From an uncultured Pelagibacteraceae bacterium (GTDB lineage Bacteria > Pseudomonadota > Alphaproteobacteria > Pelagibacterales > Pelagibacteraceae), in contig CACBYE010000001.1 of the NCBI GenBank assembly GCA_902543375.1, positions 62,001-126,000 on the forward strand: 64,000 nucleotides of DNA. The letters run 5' to 3'. Under the pieces are notes generated by a model that saw only the letters and a list, made by a program, of their open reading frames with translations, searched no databases and was not told the DNA's origin. Of this stretch, positions 8,515-16,214 are shown piece by piece. Positions within the stretch are counted from its first letter, which is position 1. Each line of letters begins with the position of its first letter. Made by a program: the position numbers and the translations under genes.

Positions 8515-9629
8515 TTACTTATCCAACCACCACCTAATACTTTAAACCCGAATTTATCTTTGTTGTAAAAAACACACGCTTGTCCTGGAGAAATTCCATC
8601 CTCAAATTCCTCTAAATTAACTAACGCAGTTTTATTTGGTTTTAAATTTACTTTTCCTTTAAGAAGTTTTCCTGTTGATCTTACCTTGACAAATACACTA
8701 TTTTGAAATTCTTCTTTATCAGCAAGTAAATTTAATTCATTGAGATTTACATTTTTTTTTCCGAGTTTATCTCTTGAGCCAACAATTATCTCATTTTTTT
8801 CTGCGTTAATTTTTATTACATATAATGCACTTTTATCAGAAACTTTGATTCCCTTTCTTTGTCCTATAGTAAAATTAATTATGCCGTTGTGAACTCCGAT
8901 GACATTTCCGTCTAAATCTTTTATATTTCCTTTTCTAAATGAATCTGGTCTAAATTTTTGAATTACAGAAGCATAATCACCATTCGGCACAAAACAAATG
9001 TCTTGGCTATCCGGTTTGTCAGCAACATTCAAGTTAAGCTTTTTTGCAATTAATCTTGTTTCATCTTTAAGCATACCACCCAAAGGAAATCTAAGATAAT
9101 TTAATTGTTCTCTTGATGTATTAAATAAAAAATAACTTTGGTCTCTATTTTCATCAATTGCTCGATACATTTCTGTCTGATTATTTTTTGTTATACTCTT
9201 TACATAATGTCCTGTAATCAAAGCATCAGCATTTAAATCTTTCGAAACTTCAAATAAGTCTTTAAACTTGACGGTTTGATTGCACTGAACACAGGGAATT
9301 GGTGTCTCACCTTTTAGGTAACTATCAATAAAGTTATCAATTACACCTTGTTTAAATTTATCTTGATAGTAAAGAATCTTGTGTTTAATGTCTAATTTTT
9401 GAGCTACTCTTTTAGCATCCATAATATCCTGACCAGAACAACATTGTTTTGAAGCAGCAACCTCTTTTCCGTCATTATAAAGTTTCAAAGTTATTCCAAT
9501 AACTTTATAGCCCTCTTTTTTCATCATTCCTGCAACAGTAGATGAATCCACTCCACCAGACATAGCAACAACAACTGTTGTTTCAGACGGTTTTTTATTT
9601 AACCCAATAGAATTTAAATTATTACTCAT
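8511..9629 (-). CDS. mnmA: tRNA-specific 2-thiouridylase MnmA
   Basis: This 372-residue enzyme thiolates U34 of tRNA Lys, Glu and Gln using persulfide sulfur. The PP-loop ATP pyrophosphatase motif SGGVDSS is at 24-30; the catalytic cysteines are C116 in [10 protein letters not shown] and C212 in [13 protein letters not shown]. The C-terminal beta-barrel domains are complete ([20 protein letters not shown]). Length matches the family. It stands alone on the minus strand between convergent and divergent neighbours. Confidence 0.95.
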   Translation of the reverse strand: MSNNLNSIGLNKKPSETTVVVAMSGGVDSSTVAGMMKKEGYKVIGITLKLYNDGKEVAASKQCCSGQDIMDAKRVAQKLDIKHKILYYQDKFKQGVIDNFIDSYLKGETPIPCVQCNQTVKFKDLFEVSKDLNADALITGHYVKSITKNNQTEMYRAIDENRDQSYFLFNTSREQLNYLRFPLGGMLKDETRLIAKKLNLNVADKPDSQDICFVPNGDYASVIQKFRPDSFRKGNIKDLDGNVIGVHNGIINFTIGQRKGIKVSDKSALYVIKINAEKNEIIVGSRDKLGKKNVNLNELNLLADKEEFQNSVFVKVRSTGKLLKGKVNLKPNKTALVNLEEFEDGISPGQACVFYNKDKFGFKVLGGGWISN

Positions 9630-9670
9630 TTGATGGTATTTATACTTATTTCTAATATAAGTTAAATTAA

Positions 9671-9853
9671 ATGATTTTTGATTTTGAACCAGGTGACAAA
9701 GTTTTCAATCCAGCGCAAAAAGATTGGGGAATAGGTCAAGTACAATCAATAATTAAGGGAAAAGTTACAGTGAACTTTCAGAATGTTGGAAAAAAAGTAA
9801 TCAATGCACAAAATATTGAGTTAAAAAAAATAGATGAATCAAAATCATATTAA
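9671..9853 (+). CDS. DUF3553 family small protein
   Basis: This is a 60-residue protein with the compact beta-rich pattern of DUF3553: [20 protein letters not shown], then [12 protein letters not shown]. The fold resembles a small SH3/Tudor-like barrel (similar to CarD/UvrD C-terminal modules that bind RNA polymerase), but no function is assigned. Its last 20 bases overlap the start of cysQ, so the two are likely translationally coupled. It begins 41 bases from the divergent mnmA start. Confidence 0.8.
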   Translation: MIFDFEPGDKVFNPAQKDWGIGQVQSIIKGKVTVNFQNVGKKVINAQNIELKKIDESKSY

Positions 9854-10607
9854 AGAAATTGTTGAAAATTTAATTAAAACGTTTTTAGATGCGGGAACAG
9901 TTTCGTTAACACTCAGAAAACAGGGTCTTTCCAAGGAAATAAAATCAGATAATACTCCAGTTAGCAATGGAGACTTAGAGGTAAATAAAATTTTAACAAA
10001 AAAAATATTGGAGCTCACACCAAATATCCCAATAGTTTCTGAGGAATCACCAGAAAATAAATCACAAGATAATCTCAAAAATTTTTGGTTAATTGACCCG
10101 ATTGATGGAACTTTTGATTATATAAATAATCTTGATGAATTTACAATAAATGCAGGATTGATAATTGACAGAAGACCTGTTGCTGGATTGATTTGTGCTC
10201 CAGCAAAAAACAGAATGTTTTATTCTTATGGAGAAAATTTATCATTCGAATTAATTAATGGAAAATCGATTAAATTAAATCATTCTAAATATTTTGATAA
10301 AAAGGAAATTAAATTTGTATCTTATTCTAATAAAACTAAACCTGAAATTGATGCGATCTATAAGAAACTTAATGTAAAAAGATACGTAAGAATGAAAAGC
10401 TCTTTAAAGTTTTGTGTCATTGCAGCAGGAGAGTTTGATGGTTATGTTGCTGAACCTAGAGCATCAGAATGGGATATAGCAGCGGGTCATGCAATTTTAA
10501 AACATTCTGGAGGAAGTGTAACTGATTTTGATGGAAACGAAATTTTATATGGAAAAAAAGATTTCAAAAACCCAAGTTTAATTTTAAAAAGTAGAAATAT
10601 TCAATAA
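9834..10607 (+). CDS. cysQ: 3'(2'),5'-bisphosphate nucleotidase CysQ
   Basis: This 257-residue member of the inositol monophosphatase-like family hydrolyses PAP (and PAPS) to AMP (APS). Metal-binding signatures are visible: SEESPE near residue 65, WLIDPIDGTFDYI near 86, and the C-terminal SEWDIAAGHAIL near 214. Length fits. It overlaps DUF3553 upstream by 20 bases and a 47-aa peptide downstream by one base (TAATG). With AprABM and APS-kinase-like genes in the same window it fits sulfur nucleotide metabolism, though a general IMPase role is possible. Confidence 0.85.
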   Translation: MNQNHIKEIVENLIKTFLDAGTVSLTLRKQGLSKEIKSDNTPVSNGDLEVNKILTKKILELTPNIPIVSEESPENKSQDNLKNFWLIDPIDGTFDYINNLDEFTINAGLIIDRRPVAGLICAPAKNRMFYSYGENLSFELINGKSIKLNHSKYFDKKEIKFVSYSNKTKPEIDAIYKKLNVKRYVRMKSSLKFCVIAAGEFDGYVAEPRASEWDIAAGHAILKHSGGSVTDFDGNEILYGKKDFKNPSLILKSRNIQ

Positions 10608-10750
10608 TGGACGATCAATTAAGAGTCATTCTAATTATTATAGTTTCCGTTTCAATTTTTGGTTTATTAGTTTTTGTTTTTGTAAAAAATTATATTAAAA
10701 ATAAAATAGAACACTTGCTAGATGAAAAGAAAAAAAAAAAATTAAAGTAA
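10607..10750 (+). CDS. 47-residue single-span membrane peptide coupled to cysQ
   Basis: The ATG at 10607-10609 overlaps the cysQ stop (TAATG). The 47-codon frame begins MDDQLRVILIIIVSVSIFG, crosses the membrane once (about residues 6-26), then has an amphipathic stretch KNYIKNKIEHLLDEKKKKK. Topology N-in or N-out is unclear; the lysine tail favours a cytoplasmic C-terminus. It overlaps the recX 3' end by 9 bases tail to tail. The TAATG junction, single clean span and open frame support a real gene. Function unknown. Confidence 0.6.
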   Translation: MDDQLRVILIIIVSVSIFGLLVFVFVKNYIKNKIEHLLDEKKKKKLK

Positions 10751-11305
10751 TTTAATTATTCTAAGATAATCATCCTTTTCAATTTCCATCACTTTTTTTG
10801 AAGTTTCAAAATCAAATCCATTTCTCGCAAGTAGAGATATGTCTTTTTTATAAAATAAAGACCTATTATCCTCTATTCTTGCAGGGCCAATTCTTTTCTT
10901 CTTGCATATTTTAATCGCTGAATAAAAGTCTTGGTCCGAATTTTTGTCCTGAATTTTTTCTAAAGTTTCTTTTATATATTGATTATTGATCCCTTTCCCT
11001 AATAAATAATTTCTAATTTTATTTATTGAATTACCTCTTTGAATCATACTTTTTGCTTTGCTATCAGAATAAAACTGATCATTTACAAATTTATTTTTTT
11101 CTAAATCTGAAAGAACAATATCAATCAAATTGTTAACATCCTGTTTTTTCACATTAGGAACAGAAATTTTTAAGTATTTTTTTAGTAAATAAGTTTTAAG
11201 TTGTTGTTTAGAGGGCGCATATTTTTCTACATAAGCAAAGGCAAAATTTCTCATCTCTTCTACTGTAACTTTGAGTGTTTTTTTTCTATTTCTTATAGGA
11301 ATCAT
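10742..11305 (-). CDS. recX: Regulatory protein RecX
   Basis: This 187-residue protein has the three-helix-repeat pattern of RecX, the inhibitor and modulator of RecA filaments. Characteristic segments are FAFAYVEKYAPSKQQLKTYL, FVNDQFYSDSKAKSMIQRG with the following INKIRNYLLGKGI, and a third repeat ending ARNGFDFETSKKVME. The gene stands alone and is transcribed away from the ABA4-like gene. recA is not in the window. Confidence 0.85.
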   Translation of the reverse strand: MIPIRNRKKTLKVTVEEMRNFAFAYVEKYAPSKQQLKTYLLKKYLKISVPNVKKQDVNNLIDIVLSDLEKNKFVNDQFYSDSKAKSMIQRGNSINKIRNYLLGKGINNQYIKETLEKIQDKNSDQDFYSAIKICKKKRIGPARIEDNRSLFYKKDISLLARNGFDFETSKKVMEIEKDDYLRIIKLL

Positions 11306-11333
11306 AGTCAGATTTAATATAATATATTTTAAA

Positions 11334-11807
11334 ATGATCGAACAAATTTATAATTATTTCACAATAGAAATACTCTATTATTGGGTGAATATTGGTGTTC
11401 TACCTTTTTGGTTAATTTTAGTTTTTTTTCCCAGATCTCACATTTCTAGATATTTTGTGACTTCTATATTTCCATTTTTGCTTCTTAGTGGTGCGTATGT
11501 ATTCATGCTTTATAAATCTTATCTAAATTCTTTTGATTTTGTTGGTAACTTTAACCTTTATATGAGTATTAGTGACCTATCAGAATTATTTTCCAATAAA
11601 AGTTTTTTAATGATGTTTTGGATACATTTTATTTCCATCAATCTATTTACAGGTGGATGGATAGTAAAAGATTCTCAAAAATTTTTGATTAATAAATTTT
11701 TGTTATTTATACCTCTTTTGATTACTTACCTAATTGGACCTTTGGGTTTATTTGTTTATTGGTTAATAAGAATTTTCTATGCCAAAAACATAAGTTTGTA
11801 TGACTAA
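11334..11807 (+). CDS. ABA4-like (DUF4281) membrane protein
   Basis: Starting at the ATG at 11334 gives 157 residues with four likely spans. The layout (WVNIGVLPFWLILVFFPRS, a loop, then HFISINLFTGGWIVKDS and LIGPLGLFVYWLIR) matches the ABA4-like family, named after the Arabidopsis neoxanthin-forming protein but widespread in bacteria that make no abscisic acid. An upstream in-frame ATG at 11271 would run into recX and lacks a membrane-protein-like sequence, so the later start is chosen. Overlaps the next gene by 8 bases. A role in carotenoid/retinal chemistry is possible but not shown. Confidence 0.75.
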   Translation: MIEQIYNYFTIEILYYWVNIGVLPFWLILVFFPRSHISRYFVTSIFPFLLLSGAYVFMLYKSYLNSFDFVGNFNLYMSISDLSELFSNKSFLMMFWIHFISINLFTGGWIVKDSQKFLINKFLLFIPLLITYLIGPLGLFVYWLIRIFYAKNISLYD

Positions 11808-12378
11808 AAAAATAGACTTTTATTTCGATTTTATAAGTCCTTATTCATATTTGGCTCATAAAATAATTGTTGATTTAGATATTAGAGAAAAATTTAGCTA
11901 TAAAGCAATCCTTCTTGGTGGATTACACAATTTAGGTGGTATTACAGCACCTGCTTTTAACGAAAGAAAAATGAAAAATATGAAAAATGATTGTAAATTA
12001 ATTGCAAAAAAAAACAAAATCAATTTTGTTTGGAACGATAAATTTCCAATTAATTCATTATATCTTATGAGGGGATATCTTCTGATAAATAATAAAAAAA
12101 AAGATAAATTCTTTGATGTTTGTTTTGATGCTTACTGGAAAAATAATAAAGATATTTCAAAAGAGGAAAATATCAAAGACATTTTATTAGAGTGTGAGAT
12201 TAAACCTGATGAATTTGAAATAGGTATCAAAGATCAAAAAATTAAAGATGAGCTAAAAAATTTAACAAATCTAGCTTTTCAAAATGATATATTTGGTGCG
12301 CCAACTTTTGTAGTAAATAATAAATTATTTTGGGGACAAGATAGGCTTGAATATGCTTTAGATGAATTAAATGACTAA
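11800..12378 (+). CDS. DsbA-fold 2-hydroxychromene-2-carboxylate isomerase family protein
   Basis: This 192-residue thioredoxin-superfamily protein opens with FYFDFISPYSYLAHKI, the serine-containing active-site loop of the HCCA isomerase / GST kappa group (serine in place of the DsbA cysteine). The C-terminal FGAPTFVVNNKLFWGQDRLEYAL segment is the usual cis-proline and substrate-end motif. These enzymes use glutathione to isomerise chromene or similar ring compounds; the real substrate in SAR11 is unknown. It overlaps the ABA4-like gene and converges with the rhodanese gene by 4 bases. Confidence 0.85.
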   Translation: MTKKIDFYFDFISPYSYLAHKIIVDLDIREKFSYKAILLGGLHNLGGITAPAFNERKMKNMKNDCKLIAKKNKINFVWNDKFPINSLYLMRGYLLINNKKKDKFFDVCFDAYWKNNKDISKEENIKDILLECEIKPDEFEIGIKDQKIKDELKNLTNLAFQNDIFGAPTFVVNNKLFWGQDRLEYALDELND

Positions 12379-12758
12379 GTAATTTTGAATTTACTTTGCT
12401 TTAATGATCCAAAACCCCCGTCAACGTGAGATACATTTTCAAATCCCATATCTTCTAAAGTTTTTGCTGCTAATGCAGATCTTAAACCTCCAGCACAAAA
12501 TAAGATCATCTCTTTATTTAAATCAAGTTTTCCATCTTTGAAATATGCGCTCTCTGGGTCTAACCAAAATTCAAGCATACCTCTGGGAATATGATTTGCT
12601 CCCTCGACTTTTCCTTGTTTTTCTAGCTCTCTAATGTCTCTTATGTCTATTAAATTACATTTTTTTTCATTAAATTTTTTATGAGCTTCATCTGGTGATA
12701 TTGTTTTTATTTTTTCTAGCGCCTCTGCTACAAGAGTTTGGGATGATTTAATGGGCAT
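12375..12758 (-). CDS. Rhodanese-like sulfurtransferase domain protein
   Basis: This 127-residue single-domain rhodanese has the active-site loop FCAGGLRS with the nucleophile C88, the CNLIDIRDIRELEKQGKVEG entry motif and the terminal HVDGGFGSLK. The catalytic cysteine is intact, so persulfide transfer is plausible. No signal peptide is present, so it is cytosolic. A sulfur donor or acceptor is not indicated by neighbours. Confidence 0.88.
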   Translation of the reverse strand: MPIKSSQTLVAEALEKIKTISPDEAHKKFNEKKCNLIDIRDIRELEKQGKVEGANHIPRGMLEFWLDPESAYFKDGKLDLNKEMILFCAGGLRSALAAKTLEDMGFENVSHVDGGFGSLKQSKFKIT

Positions 12759-12796
12759 AATATTGTAAACATTTATATCATAAATTTATAAAACAT

Positions 12797-13774
12797 ATGA
12801 AAAAAATTTTTATAAAATTAGCTAAACTGCTTGGTTTTGAAATAATTGATCAAAACACTTTTTTTTCTCCAACATTAGATAAAAAATTGAATGACAATCT
12901 GTCAAAATTTAATGAAAAATCAATAATTTTACCATTAGGTAACGTGGAGATAACAAGAAAAGTTAAATCAATACTAATTGTTGTGAGGATGAATACAGAT
13001 GTAGAGATTTGGGATCAAAATAAAAAAAGATTGTTTGAAGAACCAAAAATGGAATATTCGATTAGATCGATCAATTCTTTAATAAAATCGATTAAACATT
13101 GTCAAAACGAATTATCAAAACTTAATATTAATACAGTTATTATCGACGATAATTCTAAAATAGAAAATTTAAATAAAATAAAAAATCTAATTAAAAATGA
13201 AAATATAAAAATAATCTCATTAAATCACAGTAAATACGAGTCTATTATTAAAAAACAAAAATCTAATCAAACTTTTTCAAATTTAGCAAGTCTCCTTCAA
13301 AGTTTTGAGTATGGCAGGGATAACGGGGATGACTTAATTTTTTTTGCAGAAGATGATTATATCCACAGTGAAACCATGCTTAAAGAAGTAATACTAACGT
13401 TTGAGCGGATCTCATCTCAGCTTAATCATGATATTTTTATGTGTCCTTCTGATTATCCATATAATTATATGAACCATGAAAATACTAATATTTTTATTGG
13501 TAGTCATAGACATTGGAGAACAATAGATAAAACGTTATGTACTTTTCTAACAACGAAAAAACTAATTGATAAATATTGGGAAAATTTTAATCAAAATTGT
13601 ACTGATAGACACGATCCGTTTGAAAAGTATTTAAATAAAATTTATCAGATAGAAACTTGTATATCCCCCTTAAAAAGTTTGTCTTTACATATGACAAATA
13701 TCAATTCAAGTTATGGTTTATCTCCTTTTATTGATTATAAAAAATTATGGGATGACAACAAATTAAATGCTTAG
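12797..13774 (+). CDS. Glycosyltransferase-like protein with EDDY motif
   Basis: This 325-residue protein is not securely recognised. The middle contains a GT-A-like pattern: NINTVIIDDNSKIENL (a nucleotide-sugar-binding type VxDDNS strand) and LIFFAEDDYIHSETML, which resembles the DXD-region of family 2 type glycosyltransferases. N-terminal 60 residues are low-complexity and lysine/asparagine-rich. C-terminal histidines (GSHRHWRTIDKTLCTF) look conserved. Likely a cytosolic sugar transferase for cell-surface glycans. It overlaps bcp by 8 bases. Confidence 0.6.
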   Translation: MKKIFIKLAKLLGFEIIDQNTFFSPTLDKKLNDNLSKFNEKSIILPLGNVEITRKVKSILIVVRMNTDVEIWDQNKKRLFEEPKMEYSIRSINSLIKSIKHCQNELSKLNINTVIIDDNSKIENLNKIKNLIKNENIKIISLNHSKYESIIKKQKSNQTFSNLASLLQSFEYGRDNGDDLIFFAEDDYIHSETMLKEVILTFERISSQLNHDIFMCPSDYPYNYMNHENTNIFIGSHRHWRTIDKTLCTFLTTKKLIDKYWENFNQNCTDRHDPFEKYLNKIYQIETCISPLKSLSLHMTNINSSYGLSPFIDYKKLWDDNKLNA

Positions 13775-14249
13775 AGAAAATATTAAAGCTCCGGCTATAA
13801 AGTTACCTTCAACAAACAATAAAGAGTATTCACTTAAAAATTCTATTGGAAGTTTTGTTATAATATATTTTTATCCAAAAAATGATACACCTGGCTGTAC
13901 ATTAGAAACAAATGATTTTAATAAATTTCTTCCTCAATTTAGCAAGTTAAACTGCGAAGTTTATGGTATTTCAAAAGATAGTATTGAAAGCCATAATAAA
14001 TTCAAAAAAAAATATAAAATAAGATTTAATCTTTTATCAGATTTAGATAAGAAAGTTTTAAAGAAATATAAAGTATGGGGTAAAAAAAAGTTCATGGGTC
14101 GTGAATTTATGGGAATAATTAGATCAACTTTTTTAATTGATAAAAAAGGAAGAATACTAAAAATGTGGGATAAGGTAAAAGTTAAAGGCCACGCCAAAGA
14201 AGTCCTGAAAACACTTAAAATAATATCTAAAAATAAAAAAAGCCCCTGA
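13767..14249 (+). CDS. bcp: Thioredoxin-dependent thiol peroxidase (Bcp/PrxQ)
   Basis: This 160-residue peroxiredoxin of the Bcp/PrxQ family has the peroxidatic cysteine C44 in FYPKNDTPGCTLE. The second cysteine often found five residues later is replaced by asparagine (N49), so it would act as a 1-Cys type or use another thiol. The IRSTFLIDKKGRI segment is the conserved C-terminal motif. It reduces hydrogen peroxide and organic hydroperoxides in the cytosol. Its stop codon lies inside a strong intrinsic terminator. Confidence 0.9.
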   Translation: MLRENIKAPAIKLPSTNNKEYSLKNSIGSFVIIYFYPKNDTPGCTLETNDFNKFLPQFSKLNCEVYGISKDSIESHNKFKKKYKIRFNLLSDLDKKVLKKYKVWGKKKFMGREFMGIIRSTFLIDKKGRILKMWDKVKVKGHAKEVLKTLKIISKNKKSP

Positions 14250-14266
14250 GGGAGGGGCTTTTTTTT
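14241..14266 (+). terminator. Intrinsic terminator of bcp
   Basis: A perfect 7-bp GC-rich stem AGCCCCT (14241-14247) / AGGGGCT (14253-14259) with loop GAGGG is followed by eight Ts (14259-14266). The bcp stop codon TGA (14247-14249) lies within the hairpin, so coding sequence and terminator overlap. Confidence 0.92.
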
Positions 14267-14289
14267 AACTAACTAAGAGAGAGTTGAAA

Positions 14290-14337
14290 GGATCCTTCGT
14301 TCAAAAATATACAGGGAGTTACGAAGGATCCCCTTTT
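14290..14337. terminator. Long hairpin between convergent bcp and amt
   Basis: An 11-bp perfect inverted repeat, GGATCCTTCGT (14290-14300) and ACGAAGGATCC (14321-14331), encloses a 20-base loop and is followed on the plus strand by CCTTTTT. It lies 15 bases beyond the amt stop. It is probably a 3'-end structure or back-up terminator for the amt transcript or for read-through from bcp; the T-run favours plus-strand termination. Confidence 0.6.
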
Positions 14338-14346
14338 TATTAACAA

Positions 14347-15648
14347 CTAGTCGCGAATTGCGTATGCAATCACACCTGTTTCAGTAACGTCAGTACCTTT
14401 AGTTTCAGCTTCTTTACTTAGTCTGATACCTATGGTTGCTTTCATAATGCTCCAAACAATTAAAGCTACCACAAAAACAAAAACGTTAATTGAAATTACG
14501 CCTAATAATTGAGTTCCAAATGAAGTATCTGGATTTGTAATCGGCACAGCCAATGTACCCCAAATACCAGCAAACAAGTGAGCCGGTATTGCTCCTACTA
14601 CATCATCAATTTTTAATGAGAATAGAAGTTTAGTACCATAAACTACGATTACACCACCAACTGCACCAATCAAAATTGCTGCTAATGGTGAAGGCATCAG
14701 TGGCTCTGCTGTTATTGCAACTAATCCACCAATACATCCATTTAACATTTGTACAACATCTGTTTTTCCAAAATTCAATCTTGTGACAGTTGCTGCAGCC
14801 ATTACACCACCAGCTCCTGCTAAGAAAGTATTTAGAAATATTGTTGATACAGCAATTGCATCATCAGCTGTTCCGATAGCTAATTGAGAACCACCGTTAA
14901 ATCCAAACCATCCTAGCCATAGGATAAATACTCCTACAGTAACTAATGGAATTGAAGATGCTGCAAATGGTTTTAGCGGTGCTGGAGCACCAGACTTAGT
15001 AAATCTTCCAAGTCTAGGACCTAACATTAAAGCACCTGCTAGAGCTGCTGCTCCACCAGTTGAGTGTACAAGTGTTGATCCTGCAAAATCTGAGAATCCA
15101 GCAGAAGCTAACCAGCCTCCACCCCACTGCCAACCCATTACGATTGGATAAATAATTCCTGATAAAATTGCTGCGAATAAAAAGAATGGCCATAACTTAA
15201 TTCTTTCAGCCAATGTTCCAGAAACAATAGATACTGTAGTTGCACAGAAAACCATTTGGAAATACCAATCTGATCCATCCGCATAACCAGTATCAACTGC
15301 ACTTGAATCTGACCAAGGAACAAAACTACCTATATAGCCACCTTCTGGTATTCCATAAGCTAGATTGTAACCGAACATCCAGAACATTATTCCGGCAATT
15401 GATATTAAACCTATATTTTTTGCACAGATAACGGATACACTTTTAGATGTAACCATTCCTGATTCTAACATTGCAAATCCACAAGCCATAAAGAAGACTA
15501 GAAATCCACACATTAAAAATAGCAAGGTATTAAATATAAAACCTATTTCAGCAGATACTGTTGTTTCTGCCATAGCTGTACCACTCATGCTCAATAAGAA
15601 AATTGAACTTATAAGCGGGACACTTATTTTATTTATTAATTTTGTCAT
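14347..15648 (-). CDS. amt: Ammonium transporter Amt
   Basis: This 433-residue Amt/Mep/Rh channel has an N-terminal signal peptide ending AMA-ETT and 11 further spans. Family signatures include FMACGFAMLESGMV, the DFAGSTLVHSTGGAAALAGA pore histidine region and HLFAGIWGTLAV. It takes up ammonium, the main nitrogen source for SAR11. No GlnK gene is adjacent. A strong AGAAGGGG ribosome-binding site precedes the ATG. The upstream region carries a small palindrome (15723-15739). Confidence 0.95.
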   Translation of the reverse strand: MTKLINKISVPLISSIFLLSMSGTAMAETTVSAEIGFIFNTLLFLMCGFLVFFMACGFAMLESGMVTSKSVSVICAKNIGLISIAGIMFWMFGYNLAYGIPEGGYIGSFVPWSDSSAVDTGYADGSDWYFQMVFCATTVSIVSGTLAERIKLWPFFLFAAILSGIIYPIVMGWQWGGGWLASAGFSDFAGSTLVHSTGGAAALAGALMLGPRLGRFTKSGAPAPLKPFAASSIPLVTVGVFILWLGWFGFNGGSQLAIGTADDAIAVSTIFLNTFLAGAGGVMAAATVTRLNFGKTDVVQMLNGCIGGLVAITAEPLMPSPLAAILIGAVGGVIVVYGTKLLFSLKIDDVVGAIPAHLFAGIWGTLAVPITNPDTSFGTQLLGVISINVFVFVVALIVWSIMKATIGIRLSKEAETKGTDVTETGVIAYAIRD

Positions 15649-15722
15649 AAAGACCCCTTCTGTTAAAAAATTACTTTTATTTTATAGGGTATGAATATCT
15701 AACGCTGATTGTGTAAATTTGG

Positions 15723-15739
15723 TATGCAGAATTTGCATA
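15723..15739. promoter_or_regulatory. Palindrome upstream of amt, candidate operator
   Basis: TATGCA (15723-15728) and TGCATA (15734-15739) form a perfect 6-bp inverted repeat with a 5-base spacer, about 75-91 bases upstream of the amt start. The TGC...GCA spacing is shorter than the classical NtrC site, so the regulator is unknown. It may also be chance in AT-rich DNA. Confidence 0.3.
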
Positions 15740-15742
15740 TAC

Positions 15743-15776
15743 AAACAGCCTTAACGCGAATATGTTAAGGCTGTTT
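15743..15776 (-). terminator. Hairpin terminator downstream of the HU gene
   Basis: A perfect 13-bp inverted repeat, AAACAGCCTTAAC (15743-15755) and GTTAAGGCTGTTT (15764-15776) with an 8-base loop, starts 9 bases beyond the HU stop. Read on the minus strand the stem ends in TTTG, a weak T-run. It probably ends the hup transcript. Confidence 0.75.
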
Positions 15777-15784
15777 GAAAAGGC

Positions 15785-16060
15785 TTATTTATTAAATACT
15801 TCTTTTAAAGCTTTAGCAGGTAGGAATTTTACCTTCTGAGACGCAGCAATTTGAATTTGCTCCCCTGTTCTTGGATTTCTTCCAACTCTAGCTTTTCTTT
15901 TTGCTACTTTATAAGTACCAAAACCTGCGATTTTCACTGAATCATCGCCTTTCAAAGCATCTAAAATTGTGTTGGTAATTGTGTCAAAAGTTCTTTCGGC
16001 ATCGGCTTTGCTAAGGTTTAATGCCCCTGAAAGTTTGACTATTAATTGTTTTTTGTTCAT
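15785..16060 (-). CDS. hup: DNA-binding protein HU
   Basis: This 91-residue histone-like protein has the family pattern: MNKKQLIVKLS start, DSVKIAGFGTYKVAKRKAR around residue 40, and the DNA-clasping GRNPRTGEQI arm. Length is standard for a homodimeric HU. A GGAG ribosome-binding site precedes the ATG. It is monocistronic, with its own hairpin terminator. Confidence 0.96.
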   Translation of the reverse strand: MNKKQLIVKLSGALNLSKADAERTFDTITNTILDALKGDDSVKIAGFGTYKVAKRKARVGRNPRTGEQIQIAASQKVKFLPAKALKEVFNK

Positions 16061-16093
16061 TTTAGCTCCGATTTTATAAGGTTATTTACATTG

Positions 16094-16112
16094 TTATCAA
16101 AAGTGTTGATAA
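16094..16112. promoter_or_regulatory. Palindrome in the hup promoter region
   Basis: TTATCAA (16094-16100) and TTGATAA (16106-16112) form a perfect 7-5-7 inverted repeat, 34-52 bases upstream of the HU start codon, where a promoter is expected. It is a candidate repressor or activator site; no known factor is assigned. Confidence 0.35.
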
Positions 16113-16166
16113 ATCAAGACTTTTTTTAGTATATCTGAAAAAGTTATACACAACATATTGTGTTAA

Positions 16167-16199
16167 TTAAAAAGACGTTGATTTTATTAGTCTTTTTAA
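16167..16199 (-). terminator. Probable terminator downstream of rseP
   Basis: TTAAAAAGAC (16167-16176) and GTCTTTTTAA (16190-16199) form a perfect 10-bp inverted repeat 15 bases past the rseP stop. On the minus strand the second arm supplies CTTTTTAATT, an A/T-tract type intrinsic terminator. Confidence 0.55.
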
Positions 16200-16214
16200 C
16201 CTTTTCTAAATTTA

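Noticed and set aside
15723-15739. NtrC-type site upstream of amt
   Set aside because: The TGC...GCA separation is 7 bases rather than the 11 of the known consensus, so it is listed only as a palindrome.
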